A stretch of 64,000 nucleotides of DNA, taken from contig JADJOU010000006.1 of NCBI GenBank assembly GCA_016713645.1, positions 124,001 through 188,000 of the forward strand. The letters run 5' to 3'. Positions 55,256-64,000 of this stretch are shown piece by piece; within the stretch, counting starts at the first letter, position 1, and every line of letters begins with the position of its first letter. The stretch comes from Bacteroidota bacterium (GTDB lineage: Bacteria; Bacteroidota; Bacteroidia; Chitinophagales; JADJOU01). The translations under genes were made by a program, and so were the position numbers. Under the pieces are notes generated by a model. The model saw nothing but the letters and a program-made list of their open reading frames with translations, searched no databases and was not told where the DNA came from.

Positions 55256-57453
55256 GAAATAGAACTCGACTTAATGGTAACAACAGCAGTATCTCTAGAC
55301 AAGCAGAATCCATGTTGAGTCGTCAAGACAAAATCTTGTACATTATCACTTCCAATTGTATTGATCATCGCACCTGTTGTTGTTGAAGTGTAGGGACTGA
55401 ATAGGTTTGCATTCGGGGTCCAAGTATAAAAATTCGTTCCTGCATTCGCAGCAACACCTAAATTGAAAAGTCTGTTGGAACAGACTATGGTATCTTTTCC
55501 AGCATTTTTTAATTGAATAAATCCGCTGCTGGCTGTAGGGAAATTGCAAGTGCAATAATTGTTTACATCTTCAATTACGGCAATGATTGGGCATGATTGA
55601 GTGCTATTCAATAAGGCATTCCAATTGAGTAGAATGGAATCATTGGAATAAATTCCGCCAGTCCATTTCCTTGTGAAAAGCAGCACATCGCCAATTGATT
55701 TAGCGCCATTCACATCTGCATCGTAATAGTAATTAATGTTTAAGGTATCGCCGCTTGTGATTCGATTGCCTTTATTGACTAGATAGAGGGATGTTGCAAT
55801 ACTATCGATATTGCTCGAATGAGCGTATAGGGTTGTTTTAAAATTGGATAATTCGATGACCGACTTTTGCACAGGGAATTTGCTGCTATTGTCGCCAGTC
55901 AATATTTTTATAAAACACACACTGCTATCTCTTGAACACATCGCTGCTGCTCTAGCACTCGTCTCAGATAATATATCTAAGGAATCACAATTGGCTGTTA
56001 AATTAGGATTGGAATTGACCTTAAAACTAAATTTGATGGTGTCCCCTGGAATTAAGCCTGTCTTGAGTTTCCAAGTCAATACTTCTTGTCCGCCATAATT
56101 AGAAATAATGGGATTTAACTGTGACAGATTGGCGATGTTTTTCGTGGAATTATTGATGTATTTTAATACAGAAGGTAAAGTAATCGATAAACTATCATTC
56201 GCACCCAAAGTGTCTAAACCGAGATTTTGAAATCGATAAGTCAATGTCGTTCCCGTATCACAAAATTTAATTGGAGAAAAGCTCTCAGGAATAATAGAAG
56301 AGAAATAAGGTTCTGTGATATTTTTTAGTTTGTATGGCTGACTGGATTTTTTTTCACTGCTAATAGACTTCCCGCAAATGGCAGTACCACTTGTTTTGAA
56401 TAGGGATTTTTTACCACTGACAAAGCCATTGCAAGAGCTCAGCACTTTGAATTTTAAATAGTAACTATTGGAGTCGAGTTGACTATTGCTCGGCAATAAT
56501 TGCGTATTGATATAAATATTCGCATTGGAAATATTCCAATCGACAATTGGTCCTGAAATACTCGGCGTTGTCACTAGCCATTTAGTCGTATCGGGGAAGG
56601 CATAAAAAGTTGTTCCTGGAATAATGCTCAATCCAGGCGCTAGGGTGAGGGTATTTCGAACATTGTCTACCCGACTGCCACCAGCGTTTCTGACTCTAAT
56701 TACATAAGAGGCCGTGTCACATAAATTAAGTGAATTGGGAAGGGGTTGTTGTAAAAAACTAGATTCAAACTCGGGCAATTGTGGATTTAAATACAAGACC
56801 ATGGAGTCTGAAATACAATTGATATCTGCAATCGTTCCAGGGTAAAGGATGCAATCCCATCCTGTATATACGATGAAACTATCCTTCGAACAGCTCTTCC
56901 AATTCAAGGTTATTTTATACTCCTTGTTGGTGTTTCCGGCAATTCCACCGATGCGGTATAATCCGCCTGTCGTGGTCAATGGGGCCCCGCTGGGCACACC
57001 GCCTACAAGCAATTGAACTTGACTGATTGTCATACTAGACCCAAGCGGAATCTTCACATATATCCAATTATTATTGGTTAAATTACTGGAGGAATTTTGT
57101 ACGCGAAATGTATAAGAGACAGATTTCTCTCGTCCATCTTGATTATTGAAATCGGGAATTAATTTGATGGTCGGTGAATTGTAATTGATGGTATAATTGC
57201 GCGCATAAGTCCATCCCCCCGAGAGATAGGTCGGATGTAAAGGTGCTTGGTTGTTGACACAAAACGAATCGAAATTCCGATTGTGCTCTTCTAAGAAAAT
57301 TCCAGAGCTAGGTATGACCACACTTGAATTAAACGAGCAAGGCGGTTTTAGAAAAATGGAAAGGGCGAAATAACCGCCTTCACTTCCATAGGTGAATGGC
57401 CCACCACCAGATTCTACAAAGAAATTATCAAAATTGAATGTCACAGTATCCAA
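54307..57453 (-). CDS. Giant protein 2 fragment: central domains
   Basis: 1048 codons. The first ~750 residues are DUF11-like and related adhesin domains (NAGGSRVDNVRNTLTLAPGL, NLGLDTLGANDSLSITLPSV). A PKD/Ig-like domain (AANAGTNFYTWTPNANLFSP) and Cys repeats 1-6 follow. Its apparent start (MDTVTFNFDNFF) is internal. The 3' end is out of frame after FLTMKLTVLP. Confidence 0.75.
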   Translation of the reverse strand: MDTVTFNFDNFFVESGGGPFTYGSEGGYFALSIFLKPPCSFNSSVVIPSSGIFLEEHNRNFDSFCVNNQAPLHPTYLSGGWTYARNYTINYNSPTIKLIPDFNNQDGREKSVSYTFRVQNSSSNLTNNNWIYVKIPLGSSMTISQVQLLVGGVPSGAPLTTTGGLYRIGGIAGNTNKEYKITLNWKSCSKDSFIVYTGWDCILYPGTIADINCISDSMVLYLNPQLPEFESSFLQQPLPNSLNLCDTASYVIRVRNAGGSRVDNVRNTLTLAPGLSIIPGTTFYAFPDTTKWLVTTPSISGPIVDWNISNANIYINTQLLPSNSQLDSNSYYLKFKVLSSCNGFVSGKKSLFKTSGTAICGKSISSEKKSSQPYKLKNITEPYFSSIIPESFSPIKFCDTGTTLTYRFQNLGLDTLGANDSLSITLPSVLKYINNSTKNIANLSQLNPIISNYGGQEVLTWKLKTGLIPGDTIKFSFKVNSNPNLTANCDSLDILSETSARAAAMCSRDSSVCFIKILTGDNSSKFPVQKSVIELSNFKTTLYAHSSNIDSIATSLYLVNKGNRITSGDTLNINYYYDADVNGAKSIGDVLLFTRKWTGGIYSNDSILLNWNALLNSTQSCPIIAVIEDVNNYCTCNFPTASSGFIQLKNAGKDTIVCSNRLFNLGVAANAGTNFYTWTPNANLFSPYTSTTTGAMINTIGSDNVQDFVLTTQHGFCLSRDTAVVTIKSSSISTINQSICSNQFYLFNGVNRNTTGIYYDTLVSANSCDSLISLNLTVKPISNGSFTKTICSNQSYLFNGILRNTAGIYKDTLIAANGCDSILSLQLIVQPVSNKNLNQSICFGQNYFFNGINRDTTGTYYDTLNNYLGCDSILTLNLTVKDTSHSQFTKNICNNDTYLFNGVIRNTTGIYLDTLTNAAGCDSFITLNLIIQPISTGDLYKTICSNQSFLFNGVLRTTAGNYKDTLINALNCDSILTLHLTVENATSGSFNQAICSNQSILFNGININTAGNYEDTILNVYGCDSFLTMKLTVLPHKYPSNFPHYLFQ

Positions 57454-57537
57454 GGTGAAAATGGAGGGAACAACATTATTGATATCGCCATAGGTATACT
57501 TATAATCCCCACCATTTCTGCCTGGCCCAGCTGGTGC

Positions 57538-58758
57538 CTAGAATTGCCCACCTCTATGCCATCGCAAATTGGCATAGTCCCATTTAAATCCCGTCGGCAT
57601 TTTGAATTTAAAACTTTTTGGTTTAAAGAATAATCTATACTCATTGATAAACATTCTCGTATGCCAATCGCCACCGAGCCGTGCAATCATGTTTTGAGAA
57701 ATCGGATTGACTTGACATCCATTGATATTGACAATCGTAGAATTATTGTCCAACTGCTCTGTATATCCTCCAATCAAAATTTCATCTTTATAGTTACCGC
57801 ATGCGGCTTTATTCGGACATACCGCCGGCACCGCGCTGTTTGATGCATAAAAATCTGTATTGATGGTATACGTGGTGGTTGTATTGCCAATATTTTTGAG
57901 CCATTTCACTTGGTGCTCTATCCAAATACTGTCTCCATGTCTGAATGAATCAAGTGGAAATGCCGCATTCAAACCATTGAGCACACTCATGCTGAAATTG
58001 AATTGGACAATATTGGAAGGGCTAACGGTTGCTGGAAAATTATGGAATGTATAAATATTTCCATTGGCCCTTTTGACGATAATTTTCGCTTTTAAAAATT
58101 GAATGCTATTTACCAATGAATAATCTACTGTGCCATATGCATTGGTGAATTTGGAAATGGTGCCATTGCTGCCATTGGCAAAATAGCCCATGAATGTAGA
58201 GGTTAAAGTATCGCCCACCATGGCTCTATTCAACTTAAATAGACTTGGATTTGATGGACCAGCATCTTTGATTCCGTCGTTGTTTAAATCATTCCATCCA
58301 TAATTGGCTCGCTGAATAGAAAATGCACTATTGACTAAGGCAGCTGTATTACAAGTGACGCAATGCACATTGATATTTCTATTGGTGATGCAATCGAGTG
58401 GATAAGCGTATGGTTTGCTGCAAGTGGAATCTGTGATGAGAAATAATTGATAAGACATATTCCCGCCAGCAATGCCGCTTACAGGCGGTACACAATTGCT
58501 GCCGCTTCCATTGAATCCATTGCAGTTTCCTTCAAATTTGATAACGATATTGGTGAATTCCAATCGCGAGTCAGAATTGTATGTGCTAAATGGCCAATTC
58601 ATTTTAAAATAGACATCTACTTTCCCCCCAACACCGGTATAATCGATTTTGCTCGGATACCAGATGACCCCACTTACTGGATCTCTCCAATAGATATGGT
58701 TGGTGCCCGAACTCGGCAATCCCAATCCTGGAGGGAATTTGACAGAGAGTTTGATCAT
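57538..58758 (-). CDS. Giant protein 2 fragment: N-terminal middle part
   Basis: 406 codons of exported-adhesin-like sequence (YHFNMP-type beta domains, with Cys-rich segments such as NINVHCVTCNTAALVNS). It starts with ATGA overlapping the stop of the preceding fragment, but it has no signal peptide and the two read as one protein (NNPWLDKE then MIKLSVKFPP) if one A is restored. It ends at a lesion near 57540. Confidence 0.65.
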   Translation of the reverse strand: MIKLSVKFPPGLGLPSSGTNHIYWRDPVSGVIWYPSKIDYTGVGGKVDVYFKMNWPFSTYNSDSRLEFTNIVIKFEGNCNGFNGSGSNCVPPVSGIAGGNMSYQLFLITDSTCSKPYAYPLDCITNRNINVHCVTCNTAALVNSAFSIQRANYGWNDLNNDGIKDAGPSNPSLFKLNRAMVGDTLTSTFMGYFANGSNGTISKFTNAYGTVDYSLVNSIQFLKAKIIVKRANGNIYTFHNFPATVSPSNIVQFNFSMSVLNGLNAAFPLDSFRHGDSIWIEHQVKWLKNIGNTTTTYTINTDFYASNSAVPAVCPNKAACGNYKDEILIGGYTEQLDNNSTIVNINGCQVNPISQNMIARLGGDWHTRMFINEYRLFFKPKSFKFKMPTGFKWDYANLRWHRGGQF

Positions 58759-60302
58759 TCCTTATCAAGCCATGGGTTGTTGGTGTAGTAATAAAAATTT
58801 TGTGTGCGAACGGTATAAGTCGAAGAGTCAATTTGAAGATGATTGATATCAGCAGGAGATTCGATAATTCCTGCTGCGTTAAAATAGATGCCCGAATTGC
58901 CTGCATTTACTGGGTTGTAGGAGGCATTGAGGAAATTACATGGGTCTGAATACGTATAATAGGGAATCCACTGATCTAAATAATTTCCATTGCCGCAACC
59001 TACATTTGAATCGCAAATATATTCTTGCATTTCTACAAACATTGTATCTCCTGGATATAAAGTAGGAGCAGTAAAATAGAATTCACCAATGCGCGGATTG
59101 GAAGGGGCGAAACAGCCCCGCGCCTGTGCATCCCAAAATGCATTATAATCTACTTGTCTTTTGACTGAATCGATTTTAGGATGTTTTAATGTGCCATTTA
59201 CACCAATCTTATAATAGACAGATGCCGTATCCCAAACACTTCCGATAAAGGTTAAATTCTTACTTCCGTTGTAGTGATTTCGTATGCCGAATACAAAATT
59301 TCGTGTGTGGGTGTTCCCATTATTGAATATGTAAATGCCCGTATTATTGCCTGCTCCAGGACATAGGTTTCCGTAATTTCGCTGTCGACCGCCAATAACT
59401 AAATTGGGATTTTTCTGACCAAATTTAATCAATGCATTGGTGGAAGTTCGCCGACAATATTGTTCATTGCATCCCCACCAACTCATCAACGTTGACGAAC
59501 CAGCACCGCAGGATGATACGATGATGCGCTCTCTAATTTCTATATATTCTAATTCTTCGAGCAGTGAATCACCATCATCATTTTGTGCATAATTTTGTAT
59601 TAAATTCCCCGTGAATTGAACGATAGCTGTATCGAGATTATAGGCAATGGGCATGTCGAATACGGGAATTGCCCCGTTCATAATTTCTATTTTATCAATT
59701 TGGATACTCGTGCCATTTTTATCGGCAAAGAAAAAATTAGATAAGCCTCCGATTTTTAAATTGGTGATTCGAACAGTTCTATAAATCGTATCGGGATTAG
59801 TTGCATCAATGCTTGGAGTAGGTGTAGAAATGAGCAAGGAAGCGTATTCTACGGTATAGGTATTGGTATTTAACTGATCAAATCCACCTGTATAACTCGC
59901 TTTGATGGTATTAAAAGGCACTGGACTCGTCGGAGATAAGAGATAATTGATCATGTCACATCCAGCAGTGGCGCGCAGACGCAATTTAACCGTTGCACCG
60001 GGATTGATATTGCCAAGATTAAAAACGGGAATATTCGCTGAGCCCCCTGTATAAGCGCCGCCAGAATCTGAACCAATTTGATAAATCATTCCAGAAGGCA
60101 TGGTATAGGTCAGCGTCACCAATCGTGGAGTGCCAGAAATATTCGTGGCATGAACATAGAATATAGAGGCCTCTCCTTGACAAACATTGATGGCTGAAGT
60201 GGGGACTGTATTGACATTGATATTGATCACCCCTGCTGAAAAAAGGGAATTATGAGCCATTGTGCATATACTTATGCATACAAAAAGCCACTTAAAATTC
60301 AT
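58755..60302 (-). CDS. Giant protein 2 fragment: signal peptide and first domains
   Basis: About 515 codons. After the signal peptide come NVNTVPTSAINVCQGEASIF and a DUF11-like domain (NISGTPRLVTLTYTMPSGMI, NLGNINPGATVKLRLRATAG). A second half follows with several Cys-containing beta domains. It lies 46 bases after the J-domain gene on the same strand, so the two may be co-transcribed. Confidence 0.72.
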   Translation of the reverse strand: MNFKWLFVCISICTMAHNSLFSAGVININVNTVPTSAINVCQGEASIFYVHATNISGTPRLVTLTYTMPSGMIYQIGSDSGGAYTGGSANIPVFNLGNINPGATVKLRLRATAGCDMINYLLSPTSPVPFNTIKASYTGGFDQLNTNTYTVEYASLLISTPTPSIDATNPDTIYRTVRITNLKIGGLSNFFFADKNGTSIQIDKIEIMNGAIPVFDMPIAYNLDTAIVQFTGNLIQNYAQNDDGDSLLEELEYIEIRERIIVSSCGAGSSTLMSWWGCNEQYCRRTSTNALIKFGQKNPNLVIGGRQRNYGNLCPGAGNNTGIYIFNNGNTHTRNFVFGIRNHYNGSKNLTFIGSVWDTASVYYKIGVNGTLKHPKIDSVKRQVDYNAFWDAQARGCFAPSNPRIGEFYFTAPTLYPGDTMFVEMQEYICDSNVGCGNGNYLDQWIPYYTYSDPCNFLNASYNPVNAGNSGIYFNAAGIIESPADINHLQIDSSTYTVRTQNFYYYTNNPWLDKE

Positions 60303-60348
60303 AGATGGTATTTTCACTGCTTATTCATTCTTGTTCATGTAATTTGAC

Positions 60349-60756
60349 TTAGTCCCGCTTCCCAGCGAATTTTAAAAAAGTATATATCGCTACAGCAGCA
60401 GTCAATACAGCCAATGCGATAAACTTGATCCATTCATCTGCTTCTTTATTATCCGCTTCACTTTGCATGCGCTTTTCTCGCATGATTTCTTCTACACGCG
60501 CCTTATAGACGGCATCTGCCTGATCTTGCTTTCGATACTGTTTCTTCAATTCCTCTAAATACCAATTATAATCCACGCGGTCTTTGCTCAAGTATTCGTA
60601 GGCCTTGGAAATTTGGATAAATTTGTGTTGGGCATCAGCACTGTTGTTTTTATCGGGATGGTATTTCAAGGTCATTTTTCGGTATGCGTTCTTAATCGCA
60701 TTTGCATCCGAATCATAGGGCAATCCCAAGATGGTATAACAGTATTCTTTGTTCAT
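60349..60756 (-). CDS. J-domain membrane-anchored protein
   Basis: 135 residues. The N-terminal J domain (residues 4-65) has the helix II-HPD-helix III layout with KMTLKYHPDKNNSADAQHKF and the QISKAYEYLSKD helix. A charged helical linker follows, then one C-terminal membrane helix (FIALAVLTAAVAIYTFLKF) and a basic tail. J domains stimulate the ATPase of DnaK-type Hsp70. With the tail anchor and no G/F or zinc region, this is a specialised co-chaperone rather than DnaJ itself. It may serve export of the adjacent giant protein, which is only a positional guess. Confidence 0.85.
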   Translation of the reverse strand: MNKEYCYTILGLPYDSDANAIKNAYRKMTLKYHPDKNNSADAQHKFIQISKAYEYLSKDRVDYNWYLEELKKQYRKQDQADAVYKARVEEIMREKRMQSEADNKEADEWIKFIALAVLTAAVAIYTFLKFAGKRD

Positions 60757-60803
60757 AAGGAAGGAATCACAAGATACGCAGTTTTAGCGATTTTTGTTCA
60801 AAT

Positions 60804-60974
60804 TATGGTGGTGCAATGTGGTGGTTATAACGGGCCTTTGTTTTTTTTCAGGGGTATGGTGCAATGTGGTAGGTTATAACAGGCGTTTGTTGTTTCACGA
60901 GTATGGTGCAATGTGGTAGGTTACAACAGGCGTTTGTTGTTTCACGAGTATGGTGCAATAATTATTGCACCATA
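60804..60974. repeat. 47-bp tandem repeats ending in a 26-bp perfect palindrome
   Basis: Two nearly identical 47-bp units (60855-60901 and 60902-60948, TATGGTGCAATGTGGTAGGT and so on) are preceded by a diverged third copy (60804-60854). The array ends at 60949-60974 in a perfect palindrome whose half is TATGGTGCAATAA, so each unit begins with the first 11 bases of the palindrome. It fills most of the 333-base gap between the J-domain gene and ruvB. Confidence 0.8.
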
Positions 60975-61089
60975 CCCTTCGCGGGCACATTTTTTTAGCA
61001 GAAAAACCTTTATCCCAGGATTTCTTCAACTTTCAACCCTACAGTATCCTAAATAACCGTATTTTGCAGCATAGAAATTGGTTTTTTGA

Positions 61090-62115
61090 ATGAATAAAAA
61101 CTTAGATCCCGATAGAGAACATTTAGAGAGCGATGACTTAGAGCTCGACAGAGCCCTGCGTCCAAAGAGATTGAAAGATTTCAGTGGGCAGGATAAATCC
61201 ATTGCCAATCTCGAGATTTTTATCGAAGCCGCCAAACAAAGAGGCGAAGCGCTCGACCACGTCTTATTGCACGGTCCTCCGGGACTCGGGAAGACAACCC
61301 TTTCCAATATTATTTCCAGCGAATTAAATGTCAATATCAAAATCACTTCTGGTCCTGTATTGGAGAAACCGGGTGATTTGGCGGGATTGCTCACCAATCT
61401 CCAAGAGCGCGATGTACTGTTTATCGATGAAATTCACCGCCTCAGCCCTGTTGTAGAAGAGTATCTCTATTCAGCCATGGAGGATTATCGCATCGACTTG
61501 ATGATAGATACGGGTCCGAATGCACGCACCGTGCAGATTTCCTTGAATCCATTTACGCTCATCGGCGCGACTACCAGATCGGGTTTATTGACTTCCCCGC
61601 TCCGAGCGAGATTTGGCATCAATTTCCGCATGGAGTATTATAATGCGGATATCCTCACGAAAATCATCACGCGCTCATCGCAATTATTGAATACACCCAT
61701 CGAGCCAAAAGCTGCGGGAGAAATTGCCCGAAGAAGCCGCGGAACACCGAGAATCAGCAATTTATTGCTCAAGCGCATACGCGATTTTGCACAGATAAAG
61801 GGCGATGGTAAAATAACGTACGAAATTGCCAAGTTTGGTTTGGATGCCCTCAATGTCGATGAGAATGGATTGGATGAAATGGACAATAGAATCCTATCGG
61901 CCATCATCGATAAATTCAAAGGAGGACCAGTCGGTTTGACGACCATATCCACTGCTGTCGGCGAAGAAGCTGGCACGATTGAAGAGGTCTATGAGCCATT
62001 CTTAATTCAAGAGGGCTTTATCAAACGAACACCACGCGGACGAGAAGCGACCGAATTGGCCTATAAACACCTGGGCAAAGTTCCTCCTTCTGTTACTAGG
62101 ACATTGTTTGAATAA
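61090..62115 (+). CDS. ruvB: Holliday junction branch-migration helicase RuvB
   Basis: 341 residues, the full usual length. The AAA+ core shows Walker A (LLHGPPGLGKTTLSN), Walker B (VLFIDEIHRLSP), sensor 1 (IGATTRSGLL) and the arginine finger region (SPLRARFG). A winged-helix DNA-binding domain ends it (EPFLIQEGFIKRTPRGREAT). As a hexamer with RuvA it drives branch migration of recombination junctions; ruvA and ruvC are not here. The ATG start at 61090 is the family start. The frame is intact, in contrast with the next gene. Confidence 0.95.
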   Translation: MNKNLDPDREHLESDDLELDRALRPKRLKDFSGQDKSIANLEIFIEAAKQRGEALDHVLLHGPPGLGKTTLSNIISSELNVNIKITSGPVLEKPGDLAGLLTNLQERDVLFIDEIHRLSPVVEEYLYSAMEDYRIDLMIDTGPNARTVQISLNPFTLIGATTRSGLLTSPLRARFGINFRMEYYNADILTKIITRSSQLLNTPIEPKAAGEIARRSRGTPRISNLLLKRIRDFAQIKGDGKITYEIAKFGLDALNVDENGLDEMDNRILSAIIDKFKGGPVGLTTISTAVGEEAGTIEEVYEPFLIQEGFIKRTPRGREATELAYKHLGKVPPSVTRTLFE

Positions 62116-62208
62116 TTTAATTACATAGATTATGCAATATGTTATTTATTATTGTATAGGAATATAAAATATTATTCATATAGAATCATCAAACATATTT
62201 TTAAAATT

Positions 62209-64000
62209 ATGCCAAAGCGATTCTATACATTCAATTTACTCTTTTTTACTTTCTTCCTTCTATCGCTTTCAGCCATTGCCAAGTCTGAAAAGGCAGAACA
62301 ATCAAGTCCTTGGATTCAAACAAAAATGGAGGATACAAGCGATGTAAATCAATTGATCAGCTTGTACAAGAATGTGTATTTGAATAGCGATGATTCGATT
62401 AAAGAAGGATTGAAATATATACTTCGCGCATACCTGATTTCCAAACATATAAATTATAAAGATGGCCTCATTGAATCAGCATATCTTATTGGCAATAATT
62501 TTTATTACAATAAGAATATGTCAAAGGCAATCGATTTCCATTTTATTGTGTGGAAACTATCAAAGGAGAAGCAAGATACAATTATCGAAGGAAAGGTATT
62601 GATGAGTTTGGGCCTTGTCTTTTATGTGCAAAAAATTGGAAGGAAGCTTATTCGTATTTTAATAAAGCATCGGTGGTGCTGGATAAGACAAATGAGGATA
62701 AACGCAAGAATAGGATTGAATACTTAAAAGGGCTTTGTTTGATTGAATTGTCGAATAACGAATTGGCAAATAATCTATTGAATAAGGCAATGCAAAAAGC
62801 AATTCAATTGAAAGATACCAACCTGGTGAATGAATGCAATTTGGGATTGGCAAAGGTCGATTATAGTTTGAAAAAATACGATTCATCGCTGGCAAAGTAT
62901 AAATTGGCGCAAATATTTTATGAGCAGAACAAATTGAGTGCTCCACTAGCAATGATTCATGAAGGGAAAGCAAAAGTATATGTAGCGCAGAATAATCTAG
63001 GAGAGGCACTCAAAGAATCAAATCGAGCATATGCGTATGCAGGAGCCACCTCTTACGATTTAAATCTTCAAGAAATCACCTCGCTGCTTTCAACCATTTA
63101 TTATCGTTTAGGCGATAAAGATAAAGCATATAAATATCTTCAAGAACTCGGTCGAATCAAAGATTCTCTCTTTGCTCAAGATGTCTCGGAGAAAGTGTCT
63201 ATGACAAATTCAAATGTTGAATTTGAACAGAGAGAAAGAGTTTTGAAGCGGAGATGGAGCGCAATGAACGGCGGAGAAATGTTGCGTTTGCATTTGTCAC
63301 CATATTGGCAATATTTATTCTTTTTGGATTGTTCGCCTATAATTCATTGAAAAAAGAGCGAAGGAAATCGGAAGATTTGTTGTTGAATATATTGCCCAAA
63401 GAAACGGCTGAAGAGTTGAAAAAATACGGCAAGACAATTCCTAAAAATCACCCTTCGGCAACCGTGATGTTCTGCGATGTATTGGGCTTTACGACGATAT
63501 CGTCTTCCATGACAGCTGAGGCCCTCGTCAATATGTTGGATTTTTATATTCAAAAATTTGATGAAATTATTACACGACATGGATTGGAAAAAATAAAGAC
63601 AATCGGCGATGCTTATATGTGTGCCGGCGGTCTTCATCCAATCTCTGAATCAGAAAATCATGCTCAGAAAACCATTGATGCAGCGCTTGAAATAAGGGCA
63701 TTTGTCGAGCAATCACAAGAAGAAATGATTCGCTTATATGGTCATTCCTTTTCATTTAGAATTGGGATCAATTCAGGGAATGTCGTCTCGGGAGTGGTGG
63801 GGTCTAAAAAATACGCCTACGATATCTGGGGCGATACAGTCAATGTCGCTTCGCGCATGGAACAGAATTCTGAACCTGGACAAATCAATATCACGGGACA
63901 AACCTACCTCATGGTAAAGGACTTATATAAATTCAATTATCGCGGTCGCATCATCGCCAAGAACAAGGGCGAATTAGACATGTATTTTGTTGAATCAAAG
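62209..64000 (+). pseudogene. TPR-membrane class III adenylate cyclase (two frame lesions, 3' end outside)
   Basis: The start ATG 62209 gives a signal or first membrane helix (FNLLFFTFFLLSLSAIA). TPR-like helical repeats follow (~60-340), then a second membrane helix (VTILAIFILFGLFAYNSL) and a class III cyclase domain running off the window end. Metal-binding Asp residues are in FCDVLGFTTISS and IGDAYMCAGG. KIKTIGD and YDIWGDTVNVASRME carry the Lys/Asp pair used by adenylate (not guanylate) cyclases to read the base. Lesions: an A6 run near 62633 (A7 needed for QKNWKEAY) and one near 63245. The frames are 62209-62727, ~62640-63350 and ~63245-64000. Confidence 0.8.

Larger units (their letters stand above)
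53186..60302 (-). pseudogene. Second giant T9SS surface protein locus, broken
   Basis: Five fragments form one ~7.1-kb gene (~2,370 codons). ATG 60302 gives a signal peptide (MNFKWLFVCISICTMAHNSL); a GTG five codons earlier is the longer option. Domain order: DUF11-like adhesive domains (~1-1600), a PKD-like region, nine Cys repeats (~1680-2130), an Ig-like domain, and a gliding-motility/T9SS C-terminal domain (IIPTGFSPNGDGVNDIFRPI to TKEGSVTLIR). Lesions lie near 58757, 57540, 54300 and 53315. Unlike the first giant, no PorP/SprF gene is adjacent. Coding continuity across 57454-57538 (YKYTYGDINNVVPSIFTLD) shows the pieces belong together. Confidence 0.72.

Noticed and set aside
58755..58758. 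ATGA stop-start overlap as translational coupling of two separate genes
   Set aside because: The downstream part lacks a signal peptide although it is clearly an exported domain, and restoring one A fuses the two smoothly, so I treat it as a frame lesion.
60804..60974. Tandem 47-bp units as a small CRISPR array
   Set aside because: The units are contiguous with no unique spacers, and no cas genes are near.

Overview
The window comes from an AT-rich member of the Bacteroidota, most likely from the Chitinophagales/Saprospirales neighbourhood (inference). Several signs agree: type IX secretion (T9SS) sorting domains of both classes, a PorP/SprF-family outer-membrane protein, PKD- and Ig-rich giant surface proteins, a short NuoG without the molybdopterin-oxidoreductase half, a DUF4835 gene next to coaB, COX15/CtaA, and -7 promoter boxes of the TAnnTTTG type. 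I see no tRNA, rRNA or CRISPR.

Layout. 1-216 is the 3' end of a SIS-domain sugar isomerase (GmhA-like). 290-8540 is an accessory region: small membrane, lipoprotein and secreted genes, nearly all on the minus strand, several followed directly by a ~95-135 bp imperfect palindrome that resembles an integron attC site. A decayed IS91-family element with a linked tyrosine recombinase interrupts it. 8725-24043 is a two-gene operon: a ~14.2 kb giant PKD adhesin with a gliding-motility/T9SS C-terminal domain, followed by its likely SprF-type partner. The adhesin contains a tandem array of ~1362-bp units and is broken by at least eight frame lesions. 24.3-32.3 kb is a second accessory stretch: another attC-like site, a WG-repeat lipoprotein, small lipoproteins and two distantly paralogous helical proteins. 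32.3-35.4 kb is a surface-polysaccharide cluster (GT4, GT2, O-antigen ligase/polymerase). 35.5-51.2 kb is mostly core metabolism and repair: ctaA, fumarylacetoacetase (broken), an S4 protein, a secreted serine hydrolase with repeats, rlmD, an Ig-like lipoprotein (broken), uvrC, DUF4835, coaB, an OmpH-like gene, nuoF and nuoG. 51.2-60.8 kb holds a propeller-like repeat protein, an SRPBCC protein, a second giant T9SS surface protein (broken) and a J-domain membrane protein. 61.1-64 kb carries ruvB and the start of a TPR/class III adenylate cyclase.

Common theme. About 24 reading-frame lesions, plus two in-frame stops, lie mainly in giant surface proteins, mobile DNA and accessory genes. Long housekeeping genes (uvrC, rlmD, nuoF, nuoG, ruvB, ctaA) are open throughout. 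Whether this is real decay, phase-variable tracts or uncorrected long-read error cannot be decided from sequence alone. The most interesting signals are the attC-like cassette arrangement with a shared 5' leader, and the 1362-bp repeat array of the giant adhesin.
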